A model generated the notes under the pieces. That model ran no database searches. It had not been told where the DNA came from and saw only the letters and a list, made by a program, of their open reading frames with translations. The position numbers were made by a program, and so were the translations under genes. A DNA stretch of 64,000 bases from Streptomyces cucumeris (GTDB taxonomy: Bacteria; Actinomycetota; Actinomycetes; Streptomycetales; Streptomycetaceae): NCBI RefSeq assembly GCF_024295805.1, contig NZ_JANCLX010000015.1:91860-155859 (forward strand), given 5' to 3'. Numbering within the stretch: the first letter of the stretch is position 1; each line of letters begins with the position of its first letter. This document shows, in pieces, positions 25,346 through 33,120 of this stretch.

Positions 25346-25377
25346 TTGACCTTGACATCAATGGCAGGTCCTAGCGT
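25346..25377 (+). promoter_or_regulatory. MerR-type promoter with 20-bp spacer
   Basis: TTGACC (25346-25351) and TAGCGT (25372-25377) are 20 bp apart, too far for ordinary RNA polymerase contact, as in MerR-activated promoters. The spacer carries a dyad, CTTGACAT-CA-ATGGCAGG, with six of eight arm positions paired. A MerR-family activator would twist the DNA to allow transcription of the hydrolase gene. No merR gene is adjacent. Confidence 0.6.
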
Positions 25378-25428
25378 CTCCGTCACAGGCCGCCGGGTCA
25401 CGCGGCCCCGAGGAGAGGGACACACCCC

Positions 25429-26226
25429 ATGACCAGTACGTCAGCCGCCGCCCCCGACCGCGTCGTGCGGGGCACGAGCGGATTCGGGCTGCTGCTCGCA
25501 CACGGGGCCACCGGGTCCGTCGAGGGCAATTACGGGCCGCTGCTGAACGGGCTGGCCGGGCGGTACCGGATGGTCGGGGCGGACTATCCGGGCTCCGGGC
25601 GCAGCCCGGTCGCTGACGGGCCGCTGGAACTCGACGCGCTCGCCGACCGGTTGGTGGCGGTCGCGGTCGAGGAGGGGCTGGAGACCTTCGCCGTCTCCGG
25701 GTACTCCCTCGGCGGCGCGGTGGCGGTCCGCGCCGCCGTCCGTCATCCGGAGCGGGTGGCCGCGCTGGTGCTGACCGCCGCCTTCGCCCGGCCCAGCGCC
25801 CGGATGGAGGTGCTGGTCGACGACTGGCTGCGGCACCTCCGGTCGGACGACCCGGAGGCGGCGGCCCGCTGGATGGTGCTCCAGGCCGCGGGCGCCCCGT
25901 TCCTGGACCGGATGACCGGGGCCGAGCTGGCCGCGGTGATCGACGGAACCCGTACCTCCGTACCGCCGGGGGCGGCCGACCAGGTCGAGCTGGTCGGCCG
26001 GGTGGACATCCGGGCGGACCTGGAACGGATCACGGTGCCCACACTGGTGATCTCCACGGCGGTGGACGCCATGGTCACCCCGTACCACCACCGGCAGCTC
26101 GCGGACGGGATCCCGGGCGCGCGGTACGCCGAGATCCCGTCGGGGCACCTGCCGTTCGTGGAGGCGCCGGACGCCTGGCTGGAGCTGATCGGGGCGTTCC
26201 TCGACGAGAACGCAACGCGCCTCTGA
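25429..26226 (+). CDS. Alpha/beta-fold hydrolase
   Basis: 265 residues. The nucleophile elbow is SGYSLGG (G-x-S-x-G; Ser about 97), the oxyanion region LLLAHGATGSVEGNYGPL, the acid Asp lies in ISTAVDAMVTPYHH, and the catalytic His in PSGHLPFVEAPD. No signal peptide. GAGGAGAGG precedes the ATG. It is the only gene behind the MerR-type promoter, so a stress- or drug-inducible esterase/hydrolase is plausible. Substrate unknown. Confidence 0.88.
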   Translation: MTSTSAAAPDRVVRGTSGFGLLLAHGATGSVEGNYGPLLNGLAGRYRMVGADYPGSGRSPVADGPLELDALADRLVAVAVEEGLETFAVSGYSLGGAVAVRAAVRHPERVAALVLTAAFARPSARMEVLVDDWLRHLRSDDPEAAARWMVLQAAGAPFLDRMTGAELAAVIDGTRTSVPPGAADQVELVGRVDIRADLERITVPTLVISTAVDAMVTPYHHRQLADGIPGARYAEIPSGHLPFVEAPDAWLELIGAFLDENATRL

Positions 26227-26353
26227 AGCCGGCCGCGGCACGGCCGCCCGCCCCCCGCCGCGTCGCCGGAGCATCCGGGCGGGCCCGCCACGCGGACCAC
26301 GCCCCGCCGCCTCGCGGGCCACACGGCACAGGGCCGTGTCCTGAACGCCGTCG

Positions 26354-28114
26354 TCAGGCGTGCTCGCGCCAGCGGTTGGTGATCGGCAGCCGGCGGTCCT
26401 TGCCGAACCCCTTCGCGGAGATCTTCGTACCCGGCGGGTACTGGCGCCGCTTGTACTCCGCGGTGTCCACCAGCCGCAGCACCCGCGTGACCAGCTCGTC
26501 GTCGAAGCCCGCCGCGACGATCTCCTCCCGGCCCCGGTCCCGGTCGACGTACAGCTCCAGGATCCGGTCCAGGACGTCGTAGTCCGGCAGTGAATCCGTG
26601 TCGACCTGGCCGGGCCGCAGCTCGGCGCTGGGCGGCTTGGTGATCGAGTTCTCGGGGATGGGCGGGGTCTGGCCCCGCTCCTCCGCCGCCCGGTTCCGCC
26701 ATTTCGCCAGCCGGAAGATGGACGTCTTGTAGACGTCCTTGATCGGCCCGTACGCCCCGACCGAGTCGCCGTAGAGCGTGGAATAGCCGCAGGCCAGCTC
26801 GGACTTGTTGCCCGGCGCGAGCACGATGTGGCCCTCCTGGTTGGAGATGGCCATCAGCGTCGTGCCGCGCAGCCGCGACTGGAGGTTCTCCTCGGCCAGC
26901 CCGGTGAGCTGGAGCGACGCCATATAGGCGTCGAACATCGGGCCGATCGGCACGGTGCGGAAGTTCAGTCCGGTACGCCGCGCCAGCTCGGTCGCGTCGG
27001 TGACCGAGTGCTCGGAGGAGTAGCGGGACGGCATCGCCACGCCGTACACGTTCTGCGCGCCCACCGCGTCACAGGCGATGGCCGCGACCAGCGCCGAGTC
27101 GATCCCGCCGGAGAGCCCGATCAGCACACTGCGGAAACCGTTCTTCGCGACATAGGCGCGCAGTCCCACCACCAGCGCCGTGTAGATCTCCTCGTCGTCG
27201 CCGAGCCGCTCGGCCTCACCGCCCGCCAGCTCCGGCTCCGGCTCGTACGCCGGGAGCGGATCGGCGGACAGGGTGAGGTGGTCGATCCGCAGCCCGTCGT
27301 CCACGATCCCCTCCGGAACCGAGTCCGGATCGGCGGCGGGCAGCTCGAGGTCGACCAGCACACAGCCCTCGGCGAACTGCGGCGCGCGGGCCACCACCTC
27401 GCCGTCACGGCCGACGATGATCGAGTCACCGTCGAAGACCAGCTCGTCCTGGCCGCCGATCATCGCCAGATAGGCGGTGGTGCAGCCCGCCTCCTGGGCC
27501 CGCTTGCGCACCAGGTCGAGGCGGGTGTCGTCCTTCTCGCGCTCATAGGGCGAGGCGTTGACCGACAGCAGCAGCCCGGCCCCGGCGGTGCGGGCCGCGG
27601 GCACCCGGCCGCCCTCCTGCCACAGGTCCTCGCAGATGGCGAGCGCGACATCGACGCCGTGGACCCGGATGACGGGCAGCGTGTCACCGGGGACGAAGTA
27701 GCGGAACTCGTCGAAGACGCCGTAGTTCGGCAGGTGGTGCTTGGCGAAGGTGAGGACGACCCGGCCGCCGTGCAGCACGGCCGCCGCGTTCTGCGGGGCA
27801 CCGGCGGGCTGGCCGAACCGCTCGGCCCGCTCGCTGCGGTCCAGATAGCCGACGACCACGGGCAGCTCGCCGAAGCCCTCGTCCGCCAGCCGGGCGGCGA
27901 GCGCGTGCAGCGCGGCACGTGACGCCTCGACGAAGGAGGAGCGCAGCGCGAGGTCCTCGACCGGATAGCCGGTCAGCACCATCTCGGGGAACGCCACCAG
28001 ATGGGCGCCCTGCTCGGCGGAGTGCCGGGTCCAGTGGACGATCGACTCGGTGTTGCCGGAGAGGTCTCCGACGGTCGAGTCGATCTGGTTCAGAGCGAGG
28101 CGAAGTTGAGGCAC
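26354..28114 (-). CDS. nadE: Glutamine-dependent NAD+ synthetase
   Basis: Last step of NAD+ synthesis: amidates deamido-NAD+ using ammonia released from glutamine. 586 residues in two parts: N-terminal nitrilase-like glutaminase (1-270) with Glu44 (FPEMVLTGY), Lys (TFAKHHLPNY) and Cys (LAICEDLW), and a C-terminal synthetase with the P-loop LSGGIDSAL (about 334-342) and LAPGNKSELACGY. GTG start; TACACT lies 6 nt upstream and no Shine-Dalgarno is seen, so the mRNA is probably leaderless. Monocistronic between convergent and tandem neighbours. Confidence 0.95.
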   Translation of the reverse strand: MPQLRLALNQIDSTVGDLSGNTESIVHWTRHSAEQGAHLVAFPEMVLTGYPVEDLALRSSFVEASRAALHALAARLADEGFGELPVVVGYLDRSERAERFGQPAGAPQNAAAVLHGGRVVLTFAKHHLPNYGVFDEFRYFVPGDTLPVIRVHGVDVALAICEDLWQEGGRVPAARTAGAGLLLSVNASPYEREKDDTRLDLVRKRAQEAGCTTAYLAMIGGQDELVFDGDSIIVGRDGEVVARAPQFAEGCVLVDLELPAADPDSVPEGIVDDGLRIDHLTLSADPLPAYEPEPELAGGEAERLGDDEEIYTALVVGLRAYVAKNGFRSVLIGLSGGIDSALVAAIACDAVGAQNVYGVAMPSRYSSEHSVTDATELARRTGLNFRTVPIGPMFDAYMASLQLTGLAEENLQSRLRGTTLMAISNQEGHIVLAPGNKSELACGYSTLYGDSVGAYGPIKDVYKTSIFRLAKWRNRAAEERGQTPPIPENSITKPPSAELRPGQVDTDSLPDYDVLDRILELYVDRDRGREEIVAAGFDDELVTRVLRLVDTAEYKRRQYPPGTKISAKGFGKDRRLPITNRWREHA

Positions 28115-28120
28115 GCGCCC

Positions 28121-28126
28121 AGTGTA
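28121..28126 (-). promoter_or_regulatory. -10 element for leaderless nadE transcript
   Basis: TACACT on the minus strand, 6 nt before the GTG start of nadE. The same hexamer precedes map. The -35 region is not recognisable. Confidence 0.45.
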
Positions 28127-28221
28127 ATCGTCTGACTGACGCGATGGCCCGGACTGTCTCCCTTCTCACGTTCCCCGCCGCCCGTCCGGGCCCCGCACCG
28201 GGCGGACGGCAAGGCGTCGGG

Positions 28222-29928
28222 CTAGCGCTGGTAGCCGAGGACGGTCATCATCCCCGACTCCGAGTGGTAGACGTTATGGCAGTGGATCATCCACAGCCCC
28301 GGGTTGTCCGCGTCGAAGTCCACGCTCACCCTCGTGCCCGGCAGCAGGATCGCCGTGTCCTTGCGCGCCCCGCCGTCGGGCAGCGCGAAGGTGTGGCCGT
28401 GCAGATGGAACGGGTGCCACATATCGGTGCTGTTGATGAAGGTCATCCGGACGCGTTCGCCCTCCCGGACGGGATAGCGCTGCGCCGGGTCGTAGGGCCG
28501 GCCGTTGATCGACCAGTGGTAGCCGCGCATCGACCCGGTGAACCGCATCCGGATCGTCCGGTCCGGCTCGCGCGGGGTCAGCCGCACCTGCTCCGCCGCC
28601 TTCAGCCGGGCGGCGGTCAGCAGCTTGCCGTCGAGCTCCTTGGGGCGCGGGAACTTCCGAGGCCCCTTGCCGCCGGTGCGCAGCACGGCCATCGTCGACC
28701 GCCCCTTGCCCTCGGCCAGCGCGGCGAACGGGAACACCCCACTCTTGACCGTGACCAGGACGTCATAGCGCTCGCCCATGCCCACCAGCAGCGCGTCGGT
28801 CTTCGCGGGGACCACCGGATAGCCGTCGGTGTGGGTGACGGTCATCTCGTGGCCGCCGAGGGCGACGCGGAAGGCCGTGTCCCCACCCGCGTTGATGATG
28901 CGGATCCGGACCCGGTCACCGGCCTTGGCGCGGAAGACCTGCGGGGAGTGCGGGGTGCGGCCGTTCGCCAGGTAGTACGGGTAGGCGACATCGCCCGCCG
29001 CCCCGCCCAGCAGGGCGCTGCGGCCGCCCGTCAGCCTCCGGGACGGCGGCTGGGGGGCCACCTTCGCCCCGCCCTTCTTCCTCCCGGCCCGCTTCTTCCC
29101 CTTCACCTCGTCCTTCACGGCGGCCACGCCCCGCGCCGCGTTGGCGGGCGTCGCCGCGGCCGTGGCCGGGCCCACGGGCGCGGGGACGTGCGGCGTTCCG
29201 CCGTGGTCCATCACCGGGCCCCTGCCGCCGTTGAGCTCCTGGAGCACCGCGTCGGGCGTACTGCCCCCGACCCCGTCCAGCCAGTCGTCGAGCACGATGA
29301 CCCACTCCTTGTCGTACGACAGGGGCTCCTTCGGGTCCTCGACGATCAGCGGTGCGTACAGTCCGCGGTCGAGCTGCACCCCGGAATGCGGATGGACCCA
29401 GTACGTGCCCGGGTGCGCCGCCGTGAAGCGGTAGTCGAACGCCGCGCCGGCTCCCACCGGCCGCTGGGTGAGGCCCGGGGCGCCGTCCATGTCGTTGCGC
29501 AGCCGGATGCCGTGCCAGTGCAGTGAGGTGGGCTGCGGCAGGTTGTTGGCGAGGGTGAGCGCGAGCGTGTCGCCCGCGGTGACCCGGATCTCCTGGCCCG
29601 GCAGCATGTCGCCGTATGCCCAGGACTTCACCGTACGGGCGCCCAGGTCGAGCGTGGTGGGCGTGGCCAGTAGCTGGAACCGCCGGACCGGCCCCTGGCC
29701 CCGCTGCCGCTCGGCGGCCAGGACCTCGGGACCGTCGGGGGCGACGTACTGCGGGCGGGGCGCGACGACGGCGTCGCCCCCTTTTCCGGCGGTGTCCATG
29801 CCGTTGTTGTCCATACCGTCCCCGCCCAGGGTGTTGGGCGGCACGGAGGGGCTACAGGCGCCGAGCAGACCGCTGCCCGCGGCGGCGATTCCCGCGCCGA
29901 GCACGGCGCGGCGAGAGTGTGCGTGCAT
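28222..29928 (-). CDS. Multicopper oxidase, Tat/lipoprotein-type export
   Basis: Oxidises substrates with reduction of O2 to water outside the membrane; likely protects against copper(I). 568 residues. The signal has twin Arg (SRRAVLGAGIAAAG) and lipobox LGAC with Cys25. Four copper motifs are present: HWHG, WVHPHSG, HPFHLHGH and HCHNVYHSESGM. An Ala/Lys/Arg/Pro-rich insert (about 250-300) separates the first and second cupredoxin domains. ATG at 29928 preferred over an upstream TTG. A CsoR-type box lies 425 nt upstream, so copper induction is likely. A laccase-like alternative cannot be excluded. Confidence 0.92.
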   Translation of the reverse strand: MHAHSRRAVLGAGIAAAGSGLLGACSPSVPPNTLGGDGMDNNGMDTAGKGGDAVVAPRPQYVAPDGPEVLAAERQRGQGPVRRFQLLATPTTLDLGARTVKSWAYGDMLPGQEIRVTAGDTLALTLANNLPQPTSLHWHGIRLRNDMDGAPGLTQRPVGAGAAFDYRFTAAHPGTYWVHPHSGVQLDRGLYAPLIVEDPKEPLSYDKEWVIVLDDWLDGVGGSTPDAVLQELNGGRGPVMDHGGTPHVPAPVGPATAAATPANAARGVAAVKDEVKGKKRAGRKKGGAKVAPQPPSRRLTGGRSALLGGAAGDVAYPYYLANGRTPHSPQVFRAKAGDRVRIRIINAGGDTAFRVALGGHEMTVTHTDGYPVVPAKTDALLVGMGERYDVLVTVKSGVFPFAALAEGKGRSTMAVLRTGGKGPRKFPRPKELDGKLLTAARLKAAEQVRLTPREPDRTIRMRFTGSMRGYHWSINGRPYDPAQRYPVREGERVRMTFINSTDMWHPFHLHGHTFALPDGGARKDTAILLPGTRVSVDFDADNPGLWMIHCHNVYHSESGMMTVLGYQR

Positions 29929-30352
29929 GAGAGAGCACCCCAATGCTGGTGTCGTGATGTGCGCAGGCGGGGTCCGCGCGTCCGCCGGGCCCCGGATGGG
30001 GGAGGGGGCGGACGCGCCGCTCTATGCGCCGCGGCGGCAGCGGGGGGCCGGGGAATGGCGGGCTGGGAGACGACGGGCCGGGGGCCGGTGGACCGGGGGA
30101 TGCAGGACCGGGGGCCGGTGGGCCGGAGACGGTGGCGGGGCGGCGGCGGGACGCGGTACGGCGCGCCGCCCGGCCGTGCCGGTGACCGTGGCCACGACCG
30201 GTGCGCGGACGGCGCGAACGGCGGGACACGGCACGGTGCCGCACCCGGCCACGGCCGACGCTCACCCTCCGCTGTCCCCGCACCGTGCCTCCGTCCGATC
30301 GGCTCCGATCACCCGATGTCCGGATATGCGATGATCGTGATAATCGGCACCT
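29929..30352. other. GC-rich low-complexity spacer, no supported gene
   Basis: About 420 nt between the multicopper oxidase and the CsoR-type box. It contains repeated GGGCCGGTGG-like units (30080-30130). Open frames run through it on both strands, but their second codon positions are as GC-rich as the third, unlike real genes here. It may be a long 5' leader for the oxidase, or hold a decayed or unrecognised small copper gene. A minus-strand GTG at 30296 has a good GGAGG but codes for an Arg/Pro-rich low-complexity chain. Confidence 0.4.
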
Positions 30353-30367
30353 TACCCCCAAGGGGTA
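30353..30367. promoter_or_regulatory. CsoR-type copper operator
   Basis: TACCCC-CAA-GGGGTA, a perfect 15-bp palindrome of the form bound by the Cu(I)-sensing repressor CsoR in Streptomyces. It lies between the multicopper oxidase (minus) and glnA2 (plus); copper control of the oxidase is the natural reading. The csoR gene is not in this window. Confidence 0.7.
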
Positions 30368-30564
30368 TCGCATCCCCGAAGGCGCCGCCGGGGCGCGGAA
30401 CGGTCGGGTCCGACGCGGCACGCTGGAAAGTACGATGCACACACGTGGTGCGCAGCGGGGAGAGCGGAGGAAACCTCCCGGAAATCCCGCCGCGTGATAC
30501 TGGGGCCGCGACAGGTGCCCCGCGCCCGCCGAAAGAGCCGCTTGACCTGCAAGGATTGGGGACC

Positions 30565-31926
30565 ATGGATAAGCAGCAGGAGTTCGTGCTCCGGACGCTC
30601 GAAGAGCGCGACATCCGGTTCGTGCGGCTGTGGTTCACCGACGTGCTCGGCTTTCTGAAGTCGGTCGCCGTCGCACCCGCCGAACTCGAGGGCGCCTTCG
30701 ACGAGGGCATCGGTTTCGATGGCTCGGCGATCGAGGGATTCGCCCGCGTCTACGAGTCCGACATGATCGCCAAGCCGGATCCCGGCACCTTCCAGATCCT
30801 GCCCTGGCGCGCCGAGGCCCCCGGGACCGCCCGGATGTTCTGCGACATCCTGATGCCGGACGGCTCCCCCTCCTACGCCGACCCGCGCTATGTCCTCAAG
30901 CGCATCCTCGCCAAGACCTCCGACCTCGGCTTCACCTTCTACACCCACCCCGAGATCGAGTTCTTCCTGCTCAAGCAGAAGCCCGTGGACGGCAGCCGCC
31001 CGACGCCCGCCGACTCCTCCGGCTACTTCGACCACACCCCGCAGAACATCGGCATGGACTTCCGCCGACAGGCCATCACCATGCTGGAATCCATGGGGAT
31101 CTCGGTCGAGTTCTCCCACCACGAGGGCGCCCCCGGCCAGCAGGAGATCGACCTGCGCTACGCCGACGCGCTCTCCACCGCGGACAACATCATGACGTTC
31201 CGTCTGGTGATGAAGCAGGTGGCGCTGGAGCAGGGCGTCCAGGCCACCTTCATGCCGAAGCCGTTCTCGGAATTCCCCGGCTCCGGGATGCACACCCACC
31301 TCTCGCTCTTCGAGGGCGACCGGAACGCCTTCTACGAGTCGGGCGCGGAGTTCCAGCTCTCCAAGGTCGGCCGTTCCTTCATCGCCGGTCTGCTGCGCCA
31401 CGCCGGGGAGATCTCCGCGGTCACCAACCAGTGGGTCAACTCCTACAAGCGCATCTGGGGCGGCTCCCAGCGCACCGCGGGCGCCGGCGGCGAGGCCCCC
31501 TCCTACATCTGCTGGGGCCACAACAACCGCTCCGCGCTGGTCCGGGTCCCCCTCTACAAGCCCGGCAAGACCGGCTCCACCCGGGTTGAGGTCCGCTCCA
31601 TCGACTCCGGCTCCAACCCCTACCTCGCCTACGCGGTGCTGCTCGCCGCGGGCCTGAAGGGCATCGAGGGCGGCTATGAACTCCCGGCCGGAGCCGACGA
31701 CGACGTCTGGGCCCTCTCCGACGCCGAACGCCGCTCCCTCGGCATCGAGCCCCTCCCGCAGAACCTCGGCGAGGCCATCGACCTGATGGAGCGCAGCGAA
31801 CTGGTCGCCGAGACCCTGGGCGAGCATGTCTTCGACTTCTTCCTCCGCAACAAGAAGCAGGAGTGGGAGGAGTACCGCTCGGAGGTCACGCCGTTCGAGC
31901 TGCGGAAGAACCTGCCGGTGCTGTGA
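30565..31926 (+). CDS. glnA2: Glutamine synthetase-like GlnA2 (gamma-glutamylpolyamine synthetase)
   Basis: 453 residues, GS-I fold. Active-site motifs seen: GFDGSAIEGF, HPEIEFFLL, HHEGAPGQQEID, SGMHTHLSLF, SYKRIWGG, NNRSALVRVP and RVEVRSIDSGSNPYL. The C-terminal region that in GS-I beta carries the adenylylated tyrosine (NLYDLP) reads GGYELPAGAD, so adenylylation by GlnE is doubtful. The sequence is close to what I recall of S. coelicolor GlnA2 (SCO2241), which glutamylates polyamines for their breakdown rather than making glutamine. AAGGA lies 10 nt before the ATG. Monocistronic with a strong hairpin after it. Confidence 0.9.
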   Translation: MDKQQEFVLRTLEERDIRFVRLWFTDVLGFLKSVAVAPAELEGAFDEGIGFDGSAIEGFARVYESDMIAKPDPGTFQILPWRAEAPGTARMFCDILMPDGSPSYADPRYVLKRILAKTSDLGFTFYTHPEIEFFLLKQKPVDGSRPTPADSSGYFDHTPQNIGMDFRRQAITMLESMGISVEFSHHEGAPGQQEIDLRYADALSTADNIMTFRLVMKQVALEQGVQATFMPKPFSEFPGSGMHTHLSLFEGDRNAFYESGAEFQLSKVGRSFIAGLLRHAGEISAVTNQWVNSYKRIWGGSQRTAGAGGEAPSYICWGHNNRSALVRVPLYKPGKTGSTRVEVRSIDSGSNPYLAYAVLLAAGLKGIEGGYELPAGADDDVWALSDAERRSLGIEPLPQNLGEAIDLMERSELVAETLGEHVFDFFLRNKKQEWEEYRSEVTPFELRKNLPVL

Positions 31927-31941
31927 GGACCGGGGCCCGGC

Positions 31942-31962
31942 CCCGGGGCCGTACGCCCCGGG
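31942..31962 (+). terminator. Terminator of glnA2
   Basis: CCCGGGGC-CGTAC-GCCCCGGG, 8-bp perfect arms, embedded in further GC repeats, 16 nt after the stop codon. Confidence 0.6.
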
Positions 31963-32071
31963 CCCGGCCCCGCGCACCACAGTCGCCCCCGCCGGGCGAT
32001 AACCGGTGCTTCTGGCTGCGAGAACCACCCGCTCTTGGACGGATGACCGCCGGGGCCGGGATCCTGGTCCC

Positions 32072-32698
32072 ATGGACGACACGGGGATCCGGGCCGCCAT
32101 CGCGGCCGAACGCGGGGAAATGGCCGATCTGTTGGACGGGCTGTCCGCCGGGCAGTGGGACGCGCCGAGTCTGTGCGCGGGCTGGCGGGTGCGGGAGGTC
32201 GCGGCCCATATGTCACTGGGGTTCCGCTACTCACTGCCCAAGGTGCTGCTGGAACTGGTCAAGGCCAGGGGCGGTCTCCACCGGATGACCGACCGGACCG
32301 CCCGCAAGGACGCGGCTTCCGCCACCACCGCCGAACTCGCCACCTGGCTCCGGGAGAACGCCCACCACCCCTGGACGCCCCCGGTCGGCGGTTTCACCTC
32401 GGCGCTCGGCCATGACGTCATCCACGGCCTGGACATCGCGGTCGCCCTGGGCCTCGACCGCCGGGTGCCCGAGGACCGCGTGCGCGTCCTGCTGGGGACG
32501 GTCGACCCCAAGACGACGAAGTTCTTCGGCGCCGATCTGACCGGTGTCCGGCTGCGCGCCGACGACCTCGACTGGACCTACGGCACCGGCACCCTCCTTA
32601 CCGGCTCCGCCCAGGACCTCCTGCTGCTCGCCTACGGCCGCAGGCTCCCCCCGGGCCGCCTCCGCGGCGAGGCGTGCGAACGCTTCGTCATGGCGTGA
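32072..32698 (+). CDS. Maleylpyruvate isomerase-family mycothiol-dependent enzyme
   Basis: 208 residues of the DinB-like four-helix fold. The N-terminal signature is AAIAAERGEMADLLDGL...WDAPSLCAGWRVREVAAHMSL (shown in two parts), where the AAHM histidine and the later GHDVIHGLDIAVAL histidines bind a metal. Actinobacterial members use mycothiol as cofactor; the actual reaction varies. No clear Shine-Dalgarno before the ATG. The frame is open upstream to 32006 but without family similarity. Single gene. Confidence 0.8.
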   Translation: MDDTGIRAAIAAERGEMADLLDGLSAGQWDAPSLCAGWRVREVAAHMSLGFRYSLPKVLLELVKARGGLHRMTDRTARKDAASATTAELATWLRENAHHPWTPPVGGFTSALGHDVIHGLDIAVALGLDRRVPEDRVRVLLGTVDPKTTKFFGADLTGVRLRADDLDWTYGTGTLLTGSAQDLLLLAYGRRLPPGRLRGEACERFVMA

Positions 32699-32729
32699 GG
32701 CGCGGTGGGACGAGGATGACACTCGGGGC

Positions 32730-33095
32730 TCAGCTCAGGGCCTTCTCGATGGCTTCGAAGATGTCCGCGTCGGTCTCCTGCTGCCAGACCGGAAGGTCGG
32801 GCCAGTCGGCCACGTAGCCCGGCTTCGGATCCTCGAAGTGCCGGTACATCTGGGCCGTCCAGCAGATGGCGACGAACCGGCTCTTCTGCTCGCGGGAGAG
32901 CCGGTTCGCGCTGCCTGCGCTGATCTCGATGAACTGGCGCACCTGCTCGTACACGGCACCGGCAGCCTCGCGCTCCCACTGCGGTGTGTCGTCCCACGGG
33001 GTCACATAGCCGGACTTCGGTTCGCCGGGAAAGTGCAGCCGTACGCCGGCGATCCACGATTCCCGGAACAGTCGTGCGCCTTCGGTCTGCGACAT
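32730..33095 (-). CDS. Hypothetical protein with internal duplication (121 aa)
   Basis: Soluble 121-residue protein made of two related halves: PKSGYVTPWDDTPQWERE followed by a helix (AAGAVYEQVRQFIE), and PKPGYVADWPDLPVWQQE followed by TDADIFEAIEKAL. The pattern PKxGYVxxWxDxPxWxxE is repeated about 50 residues apart. The ATG at 33095 has GAGGGG upstream and is preferred to an earlier one. I do not recognise the family. It sits in a patch with other accessory genes. Confidence 0.65.
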   Translation of the reverse strand: MSQTEGARLFRESWIAGVRLHFPGEPKSGYVTPWDDTPQWEREAAGAVYEQVRQFIEISAGSANRLSREQKSRFVAICWTAQMYRHFEDPKPGYVADWPDLPVWQQETDADIFEAIEKALS

Positions 33096-33120
33096 GCCAA
33101 CCCCTCTTGTCACGGCGTCC

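Noticed and set aside
29852..30442. Arg/Pro-rich 196-codon minus-strand frame upstream of the multicopper oxidase, with a good GGAGG before an internal GTG
   Set aside because: Second codon positions are as GC-rich as third positions, composition is low-complexity and it overlaps the oxidase gene; no family resemblance.
29468..31926. Upstream extension of glnA2 in frame from 29917
   Set aside because: The extra codons cross the CsoR-type box and GC-rich spacer; the conserved start MDKQQEFVLRTLEE with AAGGA is at 30565.
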